A stretch of DNA of 64,000 nucleotides from Schistocephalus solidus (taxonomy: Eukaryota > Platyhelminthes > Cestoda > Diphyllobothriidea > Diphyllobothriidae). Position numbers and translations under genes: made by a program. This document shows positions 34,701 to 45,689 of this stretch, piece by piece; position 1 is the first letter of the stretch, and the number at the start of each line of letters is the position of its first letter. The stretch is from contig WEDG01005118.1 of assembly GCA_017591395.1 (NCBI GenBank), positions 1 through 64,000 of the forward strand, read 5' to 3'. The notes beneath the pieces were generated by a model, which was not told the DNA's origin, searched no databases, and saw only the letters and a program-made list of their open reading frames with translations.

Positions 34701-36045
34701 CTCTAGATTTAACCCCAAGGCACAGCGGGCCGAGCATGTCCCGTAACTTGATCGGTGAGTGCCACTTCATTGTGTACGTCAAGTCGCTGATAAAGGATTA
34801 ACGAATGGCATACTGAAGCAACAACACTACGCTGAGAAAATAAGGACTCTTCCTTATGACAGGGAATTCAACTGACCTAACTAGACCTCGCATCGAGAGA
34901 GCGGCGCCAAGGTTTGCTCATCACGAAGAATGAATGACCGTCCGTCCATGGGATCCACCAGTTGATCCGGCTTATGAGCAAGTATTTACTAGGAGAGCAA
35001 GAGTGCGCTAGGGTGCAAGTTCGGAAGTGTACATATACCCGTCAGGTGGCAGCCGGGAAGTCGCTAAAATCCCGGCCTTGTTGTATCCGGGGTAGTCTAC
35101 AGCCGAGCGCAGTAAAAGTGGGTCTCGCTTAATCGAACAGCCCGGTAATTGGACCAGGAGATTTTTTTCAAGGAAAATTTAGAGGGAAAAAGAGTACGCA
35201 TTACCAGGACAATTACTCCTTTTGACTTTAAACACCTGTCAACCCCGGGGACTGTGCGGCGGAAATGATGAACCAAATTTAGAACAGACGAGGGTGGCCT
35301 TGCTGACCGGAAGTACATCTTATAAATTCTGCAATACCTGGGCCATCCAAAACACTTATCTGACGGTGCCTCTGATTAAGGATTCCATTGAGAATCCGAA
35401 ACGTCTGGCTTATAATGATCATGTCTCCATCTTCGCGACTACTTCCTATAACTCACTTCTTCGCTTCTATTAGCCCGTGATACAGTTAGCTGAATCCCAG
35501 GGAATTAGAGTTAGCGGAAAGGTTGGGTCAAGTTAAACTCAAAGTAAGGATTTGGGTTAAGTGAAGGTGAATCTTGAAGGGGAAAATTTTGATTTTTTTG
35601 AATAAGGTGCATCTTCCTTCATCATGATATAACCCGGGGTGGGTTGAATAATTCTGCCCGGGGATAAGGCCTGCGGCTACATTCCATCGGCTCTGTCAGA
35701 CACAACTAATGATATGAGGAAGAGGGCGGGTAGGATTTGGCGAGCAGAAACATCCTGACGGGAAGCTGCTGATGGTTTTCTAGTTGATGAAAATACTCCT
35801 TCTTCTAAAAGCCTGATTCGTCAGTGCAAAACTAGCCGTTCTCAACACCCGTGTTCTGGAGGGTATGCGTACTGGCATTAGCACGACATTAGTAGCACTA
35901 GTAGCAGTGGTAGTGCTGGTATTATTACTATTATTAATGGTAGTGATGATGGTATTTCCGGTGGTAGTAGTAGTACTAATATAAGGTAGTAGTAGTAGTA
36001 GTAGTAAGGCATCCATAGCAGCAAAAGCCATCGCAAACATGACAC
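34701..36045. other. no gene recognised; trinucleotide repeats at 35878-36008
   Basis: Non-coding. Positions 35878-36008 are an imperfect GTA/GTG/ATT trinucleotide tract, ending in seven near-perfect TAG units next to the 3' end of a LINE. It could have grown from the LINE tail. Confidence 0.45.
35368..35409 (+). ncRNA. hammerhead-like motif (relic)
   Basis: CTGATTA (one change from CTGATGA, at the essential G8) is followed by a perfect six-pair stem II, GGATTC and GAATCC around CATTGA. CGAAAC and GTC come next, with a minimal AC/GT stem III. GCC before the core can pair with GGC after the cleavage triplet, across one U-U mismatch. Confidence 0.4.
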
Positions 36046-39000
36046 GTGCGCGACAGTTTGACCGTCGTAGTCCGACTATGTCCACCGTATGCTCCATGGG
36101 AAAGTGGAGCAGGGACGGTGACTTGCGCGTGAATTAGTTTAAAGTGATAGTAGCCTTGCGCTGCATCTACCGCACTCTCTCCTCCTCCCCCACCTGAGCA
36201 CGGTGTCAAGACAGAGTCAAAAAGACCGGAGGCGGGAGAGGACGCAGGTGGCTGGCGCGGACGGAGCTGCCCCTGGGCGTACCACCACATTTGGCTCGTA
36301 TCCCACGGAGTGGGATTGCCATACAGGCCACATTAAGAAGGAGCCATTGCAGACTGACTCTCAGTCCGCCAGTCAGCCACTCCACACAAAACACACATTG
36401 GGCTGACCACGCGATCCGAGTTATCCCGTCAGCTGGCAACCTTCTAAGCCACGGCTTTTAGTGCACCATGATACTTTCAAGCGCGTCAGATTGTTTATAG
36501 TAAGGAAAATGCGCTAAGCCGTCGACCTCACTCTCTTTCCCACCCCACAATCAGACCGCCATCCGAGCCAGTCAGTTGTCTCATATGGGAGTGGGCGCGT
36601 TGGCTGACGGGTCGGCTTTCCCGTCTTCGCACGCCACAGCAAGACTTTGCCCCCATAACGCGCACGCCAGGATTCACTTACTCAGGGGATATGGAAGAGC
36701 CATCCCCGTCTGACGCCCAGTCCACTGGTCAGCCACTCGACACACACAGCGCTTACACTGGGCCAACGGCGTGGTTGTCGTGGAGGTGCGTGTTTCCTAA
36801 TAGACCCATGCGGTGTGTAAATGTGCAGGAGCAGTGAAGGCAGTTGAGGCGGGCGCGTCGAATGAATGTCGGAGCCCCAGGCACTAGTTCGCCAGCCTCC
36901 GTGCGATGGATTCGCATATGACCAACCAGGCCAATGCGTGAGTTGATGGTGCGGGTGCAGTATGGGCAGGAGAAATCGGAAGAGGCTGAGGGGGTGTCAT
37001 TCATGATAGTGGGGTTGCAGTGGTGGTAAGAATGACTGGAGCGGAGGGTGTGTATGTGGTTTGGGTATTGTCGACATTGCGGTGAATTCCGCTGTCGTGG
37101 ATGCGCATGTGACCGAATAGGCCCATGCGATAAGTGAATGCGCGAGCACAATAAGACCTGTGGAGACGGCGATCTCTGTTGTGTGTGGGTGCTCCGCGCA
37201 CTGGTTTACCAGTCTCTGTACGATGGATTCGCAAGTGACCGACCAGGCCGATGCGTGAGGTGAATGTGCGGTCGCATTGAGTACAGTTTAGGAGAGATTC
37301 CCCATCACTGATGGTGGTGGTGGTAGTGAAGGAGAAGGCGGTGGTGGGGTAGCAGGCGATGAGTAGATGGATGTGGTCTCTATGCTGGTGGGAGCAATGG
37401 AACTTATGTCAGGGGTGAGGGAGGGGGAGTCCGAAGGAGTGTTGGCATAATTTGATGTAGAAGTTGGAACTGTCGAATTGTTCGTGCATTGCGTCCGAAG
37501 ATGTCCGACAAGGCCGATTCGCGCACGGAAGGTGCCTTGACAGCGCGGGCATGTTGGAAGGGCCTGGGCATTGGCGGTGTTGGTCTGGGGCGCTGGTGAC
37601 TTTCGTGCCGCTCTTTTGGTATTGGCGGCGGCGATATTGTTGGCTTCGTAGATTGCTGCCCCTGTCTTCACTTTCTTTCTCCAAGCAGGTCGGTTCCGGG
37701 CGAGATCCTCCCGGGTCGCCGCGTTTATCTGCAGTTGCTTCAAGGAAGTCTTCAGAGTGTCCTTGTAGCGTCGTACTTGACCCCCTTGTCAACGAGAACC
37801 CATGGCGAAATCTCCATCGAAGAGTCGTTTGGGTAATTTTGCGTTATCCATCCTCACAAGGTGGCCACTCCAGTGCAGTCGCAGTCGTTTCAGCTGAGCA
37901 TAAATGCTGAGAAGGTCTGTTCGTTCCAACACTTCCATGTCCGATATCCTGTCTCGCCATGTGAGCTTTAGTATTCTGCGAAGGCAGCTGAGAGTAAAGT
38001 GGTTGAGCTTCCGCGGCTGATTTTGGTAGATCGTCCATGTTTCCACTCCATACAGCAGCGTCGGCAAGATGACAGCTTTGTACATCTTGAGTTTGGTGTT
38101 GAGGTGGAAACCGTGTCGATTCTAGACTACGTTCTGCATGCGTTCGAATGCTTGGCTGGCTTTGGCGATCCGATGGGCGATCTCATCGTCGACTTTGGTG
38201 CTGCGGGAGAGATTGCTGCCTAGGTACGTGAAGGTATCCACAAATTTAAGTTGGGCGCCATTGACATTGATGTGAGCTGCGGAGTAGGTGGAATTGGCGG
38301 TGGCTGATGCATCGAAACCGTTTTCTCAGTGTTGATGCAAAGTCCGAAGTTGTCACAGGCGGCAGCGAAGAGGTCCATGCTCCTTTGCATTTCCTCTACT
38401 GTCGTTGCATTGAGTGTGCAGTCGTCTGCGAAGAGAAGTGAGTGGATGGTAGCTGTGGAGACACGCGAACGGAAGTGTATCCGACGTTGGTTGAGGAGTC
38501 GGCCGTCCATCCGGTAGGCGATGCGGATCCCAGGGCGTTCTTCACGGTAGGCGCCCGTTAGCATGGCAGAGAACATGAGACTAAAGAGGGTATGTGCAAG
38601 GACGCAGCCCTGCTTCACTCCGTTGATCACTGTGAATACTTCGGACACTGTCCCGTTGTCAGTAACGCGCGCCACCATCTCGTCGTGAAGCTGACGTACC
38701 AAATGTGTGAAACGCTCAGGACAGCCGAATTTCTGCATGATTTTCCTCAACCTGTCGCGATTCACCGTGTTAAAGGGCGGGAGATGAATGTCATCGTTGA
38801 TTTCTACTTCAGGCAGGTGATCGATGGTGGCGTCGGAGATGGTGGAGGGCTGATTGAGAACGCTTTAAAAATATTCTTTCCATCGCTTCAGGATTTGCGT
38901 CTTCTCAGTGAATAGCGTCCTGCCATCGGCACTGAGAAGAGAGGTGGCGCTTTTGACGGGAGATCTGTAGACAACCTTTGTGGCGACGAAGAAGTTCTTC

Positions 39001-39200
39001 CATTCGTTTCGGTTCGTGACCCTTGGATTTCCTCGGCTTTTCATGTCATCCAGGCATCCAGCATCTCCCGCAGCCGTTGCTTTACAAGGCGGCGACTTCG
39101 GTAGAAGGCTGCTTGTTTGCACCAGGGTGTGTTTTAGGCGCCCTGACGATGATGTGTCCATTAATGAGGGGCGGTCGTTACGTCCTGTGAAGTGGGGCGG
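36046..39200 (-). pseudogene. zinc-finger LINE, copy 1: reverse transcriptase followed by C2H2 fingers and 3' tail
   Basis: Read from 39200 downward. A linker region EKTQILKRWKEYF comes first (38865-39161). The reverse transcriptase then has INGVKQGCVLAHTLFSLMFS and the intact palm SLLFADDCTLNA (38220-38765), and the post-palm part has [25 protein letters not shown] and [13 protein letters not shown] (37789-38085). A segment with AWRKKVKTGAAIYEAN then leads into the fingers: CPRCQGTFRARIGLVGHL with a final Cys, CTQCDRTFTSRIGLVGHLRI, a degenerate C2H2 unit, CPYCTRTINSRIGLVGHMRI and one more (36753-37743). The RT finger region between about 38820 and 38760 is deleted, and frameshifts occur throughout. 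No endonuclease is seen upstream. From 36752 to 36046 the element ends in its dimeric 3' tail. Fingers placed after an RT are unusual. Confidence 0.75.
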
Positions 39201-41617
39201 CTTTTTCCGTCAATCAAATGCACTCAGTTAGGTTCGAGTGCGTCGCCCATCAGTGCTTAATGGTGATGCATAATGGCGCTAATGGCAGAAAAGGAATATC
39301 AATTTGGATTCAAAGCAACAGTTGTGTGAGCGGAGCTGGCGCTATGTGCAACATGTAACTGTCAGTAGCCTAAATTCTGTTTGCGAAAGTGCATGAGAGC
39401 GGTTATCAGTGGAGCCATTGTTTCACAAATGTTTATAAGATATAATGAATGACTGAGGGACGCTTATATGATCGTGTTGGGTTTTTCTTTGGAGTTTAAT
39501 CTTGAGACCTGTCAGCCGCCGGCCAACGCCTGGTACTATATGGAGCGTACCAATACCGACAGAGGCAAGGAAGACTGGAATGGCCATTTATGGCTTATTA
39601 GCAGTCATCAGCCAGCCATACACAACTCCAGCTTTCGCAGCACCTGAGGATTGACCTCGCAAACTGTTGGTTAGCAGTTCCACGTCCTGAAGGCGTGTAT
39701 TTCCTCATTGACTGTAGCATACCAGTGAAACCTATTCATATACAATCAAAATACTACACAACACCTGGGGTCCCAAGCAGAGGCCATAAATTACTCACGG
39801 AAGGTTCTCTTCAAGACTATGCGTAAAATATTGTCCACAGGTCTATTCACAATCGGACATCCTCTACAAAGAAAATGGAAGAACACGGTACCCAGTTGTC
39901 GTGGTAATTAGGTAGTGTTTATCAAGCTAGACGGCAGCAACTAATTCATGTTTTTCCTCGAACGGCCAGTTATTCAAGTAGCCGCAAACGGGAACCACTA
40001 GTAAGATAACTACACTGGATAGAAGCGGTCAGTTTATCGGCCATCGGACCGTCCCAGGCGATGAAACGGCGAATTCCGAAGTATCCTCTCCTCGTCACTT
40101 TGCTTCGGTGACAATACAATGTCAATACGACCAGATATGGGTCTGTGCGCAATAGATAACACTGAATATTCAAAACAATAGAAAATGACCGAAAACTGCA
40201 ATTGTCAAGATCATGTACCATCGTCGGTGAATGAGATCAGACCTTTCTTCCTTCAACTCGGCACAAGCGTAGTATGCAGATGACCTCTTTATTGCTATCA
40301 AATAAACAAAGAGGGGTAGGGGTAAAAATCAGTAAATAATGAGTAAAATAGGCCAACCGGTGTACACATATTGGAATTCCCATGTGAATAGACAGCAAAA
40401 AACGGTGGCCCAATTTCAATGGCACACTGGATGGATTGCGTGTTTCGACTGGGACCCGCTAATCAGAGAATACAGGTACTTTGAATTCATGCAGAAAAAT
40501 CGATGCAAAATAGCAAGGTCAGTGGTTTAGTGCCGTAAGGCCAATCAATAAAATTAGAAGCTTAAAACATTATGAGGGGGATAAGTGGGAGAAAGGACCT
40601 TGCTGTTTTGCATCAATTTTTCTGTACGAATTCAAATTTCCTCTATTCTCTGATTCGTTATTTTTGTTATGCAGCGATTGTGTGCCATTTCTGGCACATC
40701 TTACCATTAGAGTGAGTGAAATTCGGACACCTATGCTCGAATAATCCCCATAGCAGTTATGTTTTTTTTTTTAAACCCATTTACTCTGTTGTCACTAATT
40801 CAGTTGCTTTCTAACGATAGTGAATTGAGAAGATTTTGTTGAAAATTTCGCAACGATACACTTGGAACAAAGTGTATTTCTCTAAAAAATAAACCAAAGT
40901 ACTTTTTTCATAGCCATGTGAAGTGAATTTTCTCACATTTTTGTTACATCGGTGCCGCACGGTGCTTCGTGGGTGGCACATATGCGCATTTTGTGAAACG
41001 GTGCACTGATGGTCTAAGAATGTGTGTGTGTCCTTAAACGGGCCGTGTGGTGTAGATGCGCCGCAACAGCCCGGGAGCTACGGAAGGCGTTATTCGGAAG
41101 ACGCTCCCATCAAAAAATTCCGTCAAATAGGGAGAGGGGGAATTATTTCGGTACGCGTCGGTGCAGGCCTTCAGCTAGTAACGACGATCGATAATGCGAT
41201 CCCACGCTAAGAACTAATCGGACAAGGCCGGACTTACCTAACAACGCCTCCTAGTGGGGATCAAAGGCAATGGGTTAGTGATACTGAAACTCAAACCAGT
41301 TGGGGTGTAGCACGTTACATTTAATAAACACCAACTTAAACCGATATGGATAAATGCGACCTAAGGGAATGCGTAACACATGAAATAACTAAATGCAATG
41401 TTAAAACAATTGCGTGATCGGAAAAGTAAACTCGACAGCCGCCACGAGTGGTGCGAATGTCAGTGGCCCTGGAAGAGTAAGGATCAGGGTGGGGGGGGAG
41501 TGAGGTATGTTAATAAATACCAACTTAAATAGATATGGATAAATGCGTCTTCTGTTCCCTGTCATGTTAATGATCAGCTGTCGTGATGAACACCCCAGGA
41601 TCCGCATCGCTTAAAGG
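39201..41617. other. no gene recognised; one repeat relic and a short direct repeat
   Basis: Short ORFs only. Positions 41322-41355 and 41511-41545 share TGGATAAATGCG and ACCAACTTAAA as a direct repeat. The right edge joins the 5' side of LINE copy 3. Confidence 0.4.
39535..39690 (-). repeat. solitary tRNA-headed repeat copy
   Basis: GGAATGGCCATTTATGGC and AGCAGTCATCAGCCAGCCAT match the body of the 305-bp unit in reverse. GAAA of the hammerhead is changed to TAAA. The head is truncated. Confidence 0.6.
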
Positions 41618-42910
41618 ATGGACGGCCAACTCCTCAATCTTCGGCGGATGCACCTCCAGTGGGATGTATCCACAACTATCGTCCATGAATTTCTGTTTGC
41701 GGACTATTGCGCTCGCAACGCAATGACAGGAGAGGAGATGCAAAAAAGCATGGACCCCTTTGCCGCCACCTGCGACAAATTCAGCCTATCAATCACCACG
41801 GGCAAAACAGTGGTCATGCTACAGCCGCCTACCAACACCTCCTACAATGCACTTTGCATTAATGTCAATTGCGCCCAACTTCAAGCCATGGACACCTGAA
41901 CGGCGCCTTCTCCTGAAGTACTAAAATTGACGATGAGGTAGCCCACCGGATCTTCTGAGCCAGCCCGAACATCGTTTGGAATTGTCACCATCTCCACCTC
42001 AGCAACAAGCTCAAGAAGTACAACATTTTCATCTTGCCAACGCTGCTGTATGGAGCGGAGACCTCGATGGTGTACCCGAAGCAAACATGGAAGCATAATC
42101 ACTTCCATTTCAGCTATCTCCGGAGGATAGTAAAGCTGATATGGCAGTACCGGATCCCGGTCGTGGAAGTACTGGAACGAACAGGCCTTCTCAGCATCTA
42201 TGTCCTGCTGAGACAACGGCAACTGCGCTTGAGCGCCACCACGCGAGGATGGACGCCGAGCCACCATCCAAACGACTCTTCGATGGAGATTTCACCATGG
42301 GTTCTCGTCGGCAAGGGGGTCAAGGTCGGTGCTACAAGGGCACTCTGACGACTTCCTCGAAGCAACTGCAGATCGACTCGGCAAAATGGGAGAACCTCAC
42401 CCGTAAATCCCATCTGCCTCCGCCTCGCAGCGCCAACACGACCACTTAAAAAATGCCCACGAGGCCTGGGTTAATTCCGGGCACGAATCGGAGCAACTGT
42501 ATTCGCCGGACGACGTCAACTAATGCCTCCCCGTCCATGCTATCTCCCGTGCCGCTAACGGTGCTACCGATCACCGGTCACCATTCTCTACCAGCATCTC
42601 TGCTTAAACAACTGCTGGGACGGCTCACCACCAATTAAAACAATTATGACGCACCGTCAAACATCCACTTCACCACCGCCAACACCAGACATGTGGACTC
42701 GGTCCTAAGCTGTCGACACTGTAACCACACCTTCACCTTACGCATCTGTCTGTTCGGCCACCTACGAATCCATGGCACAGAGTCTGGCGAACCAGTGCCT
42801 GAGGCTCTGACATACAATTGCCGGGCGTGAATGCACTGCGCTCACTGGTTCCGTACATTCACATATCACATGAACCTACGAAGTCACATGCGTCGCCACG
42901 AAAACCTGCG
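41618..42910 (+). pseudogene. zinc-finger LINE, copy 3 (5'-truncated)
   Basis: Begins inside the reverse transcriptase: MDGQLLNLRRMHL, EFLFADYCARNAMTGEEMQ (palm FADD changed to FADY), then LSITTGKTVVMLQPP (41618-41899). After a frameshift come [13 protein letters not shown] and [15 protein letters not shown] (42034-42348), overlapping a third frame with [20 protein letters not shown] (42141-42449). Degraded fingers follow near 42700-42910: CRHCNHTFTLRICLFGHLRI and a second pair starting HCAHWFRTFTYHMNL. The upstream RT and any endonuclease are missing. It parallels copies at 36-39 kb and 45-49 kb, in the opposite orientation. Confidence 0.75.
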
Positions 42911-42959
42911 GTAAGCCACCGTAGGCTAGATCATACCAATTCACATTCGGTATTTCGGC

Positions 42960-43170
42960 TGCCGATTTTGACGAGAATCACAGTGTGCTCCACAGAATGG
43001 TGGTGCGGTGACGGTGACTTGCGTGTGGGATTTGGTTTTAGTGATAGTCGACTTTCGTTGCAGCTACCGCACTCTCTCTTCCCTCACCCGTCTGTGCCTG
43101 GTATCAAGATAAAGTCAAGACGACCGGAGGCGTGGTCGGACGCAGTAAAAGCGGAATGGAAGTTCCGGTC
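42960..43170 (-). mobile_element. zinc-finger LINE tail fragment, inverted
   Basis: GGTGACTTGCGTGTGGGATT, GCTACCGCACTCTCTCTTCC and AAGACGACCGGAGGCG match the LINE tail in its minus orientation, directly beyond the + strand copy 3. This implies a separate insertion or an inversion. Confidence 0.6.
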
Positions 43171-43479
43171 CCTTTCTCCCTTCTTTGCCATCCCTTTTCT
43201 TAGCCAACAACTGCGACAAGCTTGCTAACCCGCAGGCATCCGGCAAAAACACGGCAGCTCCTCAGGTTTGATCCGAGACCATTCACAACTGCAACGTGCG
43301 TCGGCCATTGCCCTTACTCACCCGCGACTCAGCCCTTGAACCAATCAATCAACTGCCCGAGACTCAGACGGTCACCCCCGCATGAACCAGACAAGCGTGT
43401 AAACAACACATCGCTGTTGATACGCTCCCGAACGGACGCTTTGTTCTGCCAAAAACGAACAGGCATCTCACACCCACTG

Positions 43480-43975
43480 CCGCTTCAGACAACTGACTGG
43501 CTCGGATGGAGGCCTGATGCTGGGGGTAGGGGAGAGGGTGAAGTTGACGTTCTGAGCGCATATTCCTCTCTTTAAGCAGTCTGATCCACTTAAAGGTATC
43601 ACGTTGCGCTAAAAAGCCGTGGTGTGGAAGGCTGCCAGCTGACAGCATAACTCGGTCCCCGGACAGAGAGTCATACTTCAGTGGCTCCTTTTTAATGTGG
43701 CGTTTGTGACTGCCACTCAGCTGGAATCCCAGCTACTCCCCATTGATTTGCGTCCTTGTGGTGGGCCACAGTGCGTGGGCTTGCGCCCTCTCCCATCTCC
43801 GGTCTTCTTTGTTCGGTCTTCATATCGGACTCAGGCGGGGGAGTGGAACAACGGAGGTAAAGGAATCGCAAGTCTACTCTCACTATAATCTAGCGCACAA
43901 GTCACCATGCCTGCACCATCACGCTGTGGAGCACGCGATGCACATGACCGAACTCAACGGTCGAACTGTCGCGTC
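43480..43975 (+). mobile_element. zinc-finger LINE tail (sense), likely 3' end of copy 3
   Basis: LINE-sense tail: CAACTGACTGGCTCGGATGG (second half of the dimer), TTTTTAATGTGGCGTTTGTG, GCACAAGTCACCATGCC and the terminus GGTCGAACTGTCGCG. It lies in the same orientation as copy 3, but is separated from it by the inverted piece at 42960-43170 and about 300 bp of unassigned sequence. Confidence 0.6.
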
Positions 43976-44338
43976 TGTGTACATGCACGGGACGGTATTA
44001 TTTTGCATTGCATGATTTCCACAGTAATTTATGCACGAACTTGACACAATTTCCTCCGTAGACGAATTGTGCCTCATGCCTAATGCTGGCATCTACATAT
44101 GTCTTAGAGCCTAACCCGAAAACTGCATTCTGAGTTCGCATGTTAATTTCCGACGAACTGGGCTTCAAACTATGGTCTGTTAACCAGAAACTACATTAGA
44201 TATTTTTAAACACACTGGAGTTGACGAGCTTCGGACAGCTGCCTCGTTCCACAGCAATTAAAATACTGAGCGTTGGACTTTGGCCCAACAAGGTCGCGAG
44301 TTCGAGGCTCGGGCGCCGCAGCGCCTGGGTTTGGGTAT

Positions 44339-44383
44339 GGCTGGCTGATGACGGCTAATAAGCCAGAAATGGCCATTCCAGTC
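44339..44383 (+). ncRNA. hammerhead ribozyme motif, young array unit 1
   Basis: Stem I GGCTGG pairs with CCAGTC (one G-U). The core CTGATGA is at 44345-44351, stem II is GGCT-AATA-AGCC with a C-A mismatch at its base, then GAAA and palindromic stem III ATGGCCAT with T17. Confidence 0.65.
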
Positions 44384-44648
44384 TCCCTTTGTCTTTGTCG
44401 GTCATGTTATTTTGCCTATGTACTTAGCTGCCTTACGGCTGCTGGCGGGGCTTGAGAGTCAGCCCCAAGGCACAACGGGACGAGTGAGTCCTGTAACCGA
44501 TCGGTGAGCGCCCCATTACCAATGTCAATATTCCCGATCGAAACCGGCAAGACAACGAGCTCGTGGCGCAGTGGGTAGAGCGTTAAACTTCTGCCCAACA
44601 AGGTCGCGAGTTCGAGGCTCGGGCGCCGCAGCGCCTGGGTTTGGGTAT

Positions 44649-44693
44649 GGCTGGCTGATGACGGCTAATAAGCCAGAAATGGCCATTCCAGTC
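44649..44693 (+). ncRNA. hammerhead ribozyme motif, young array unit 2
   Basis: Identical in the motif to the copy at 44339-44383; all core positions are present. Confidence 0.65.
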
Positions 44694-44958
44694 TCCCTTT
44701 GTCTTTGTCAGTCATGTTATTTTGCCTATGTACTTAGCAGCCTTACGGCTGCTTGCGGGGCTTGAGAGTTAGCCTCAAGGCACAACGGGACGAGTGAGTC
44801 CTGTAACCGATCGGTGAGCACCCCATTACCAATGTCAATATTCCCGATCGAAACCGGCAAGACAACGAGCTCGTGGCGCAGTGGGTAGAGCGTTGGACTT
44901 CTGCCCAACAAGGTCGCGAGTTCGAGGCTCGGGCGCCGCAGCGCCTGGTTTTGGGTAT

Positions 44959-45003
44959 GGCTCGCTGATGACGGCTAATAAGCCAGAAATGGCCATTCCA
45001 GTC
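44959..45003 (+). ncRNA. hammerhead ribozyme motif, young array unit 3
   Basis: As in the neighbouring units, except that stem I reads GGCTCG, breaking one pair with CCAGTC. The core and stem III are intact. Confidence 0.6.
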
Positions 45004-45267
45004 TCCTTTGACTTTGTCGGTCATGTTATTTTGCCTATGTACTTAGCTGCCTTACGGCTGCTAGCGGGGCTTGAGAGTTAGCCCCAAGGAACAACGGGAC
45101 GAGTGAGTCCTGTAACCGATCGGTGAGCGCCCCATTACCAATGTCAATATTCCCGATCGAAACCGGCAAGACAACGAGCTCGTGGCGCAGTGGGTAGAGC
45201 GTTGGACTTCTGCCCAACCAGGTCGCGAGTTCGAGGCTCGGGCGCCGCAGCGCCTGGGTTTGGGTAT

Positions 45268-45312
45268 GGCTGGCTGATGACGGCTAATAAGCCAGAAGTG
45301 GCCAATCCAGTC
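45268..45312 (+). ncRNA. hammerhead ribozyme motif, young array unit 4 (mutated)
   Basis: CTGATGA is kept, but GAAA is changed to GAAG, which breaks the A-U pair that opens stem III, and stem III reads GTGGCCAA. Probably inactive. Confidence 0.5.
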
Positions 45313-45340
45313 TCCCTTGTCTTTGTCGGTCATGTTATTC

Positions 45341-45343
<3 letters not shown>

Positions 45344-45387
<44 letters not shown>
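45344..45387. repeat. TA dinucleotide microsatellite
   Basis: An uninterrupted AT/TA run of about 43 bp at the end of the young array. Confidence 0.95.
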
Positions 45388-45389
<2 letters not shown>

Positions 45390-45689
45390 TTTCGGAGTGA
45401 ACCTGAAAATTTGTTTGAACCGAAGGACTTACTCCATACTCGCGCATTAAGTTTCTCGGAAATTAAACCTGACAGAATGAAAGCTGAATTTCATGTGCCA
45501 GAAAACGCACGGATGACACAGGGGCCCACTGATGAGCTCAAACTCTCGCAGCTGCGTCATGCAGCAGCACACGGTTGGAAAAACACGTGTGCCTGTGCCT
45601 GGTCTTCGAAACTCCTGCCTGTCCATACCTGCCGATCATCTTCAAGACTGACTCACACCTGGCATCGCTAGATGACCTGTGACGACCGC

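Larger units (their letters stand above)
44260..45340 (+). repeat. young tandem array: four 309-bp tRNA-headed hammerhead units
   Basis: Landmark GAGCGTT recurs at 44267, 44577, 44887 and 45196, giving 309-310 bp periods. Units are nearly identical, much closer to each other than units of the 25-26 kb array. Each head reads CTCGTGGCGCAGTGGGTAGA (A box), then GTTCGAGGCTCGG (B box). This is a different tRNA-type head from the arrays at 25-28 kb, on the same body (ATGGCTGGCTGATGACGG onward). The array ends in a TA microsatellite. The near identity suggests recent amplification by unequal exchange or rolling-circle-like copying (inference). Confidence 0.85.

Noticed and set aside
37001..37743. 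Independent C2H2 transcription factor gene
   Set aside because: The fingers follow reverse-transcriptase sequence in the same orientation in three separate copies, so they belong to the LINE.
44260..45340. CRISPR-like array
   Set aside because: Repeats are about 309 bp and fully tandem with no spacers; the context is eukaryotic.
45521..45602. A further hammerhead (CTGATGA followed by GGAAAA and ACACGTGT)
   Set aside because: Stem II pairs poorly, two extra A residues follow GAAA, and the expected TGGG partner is displaced. It is probably a decayed relative of the 59 kb motif and too weak to list.
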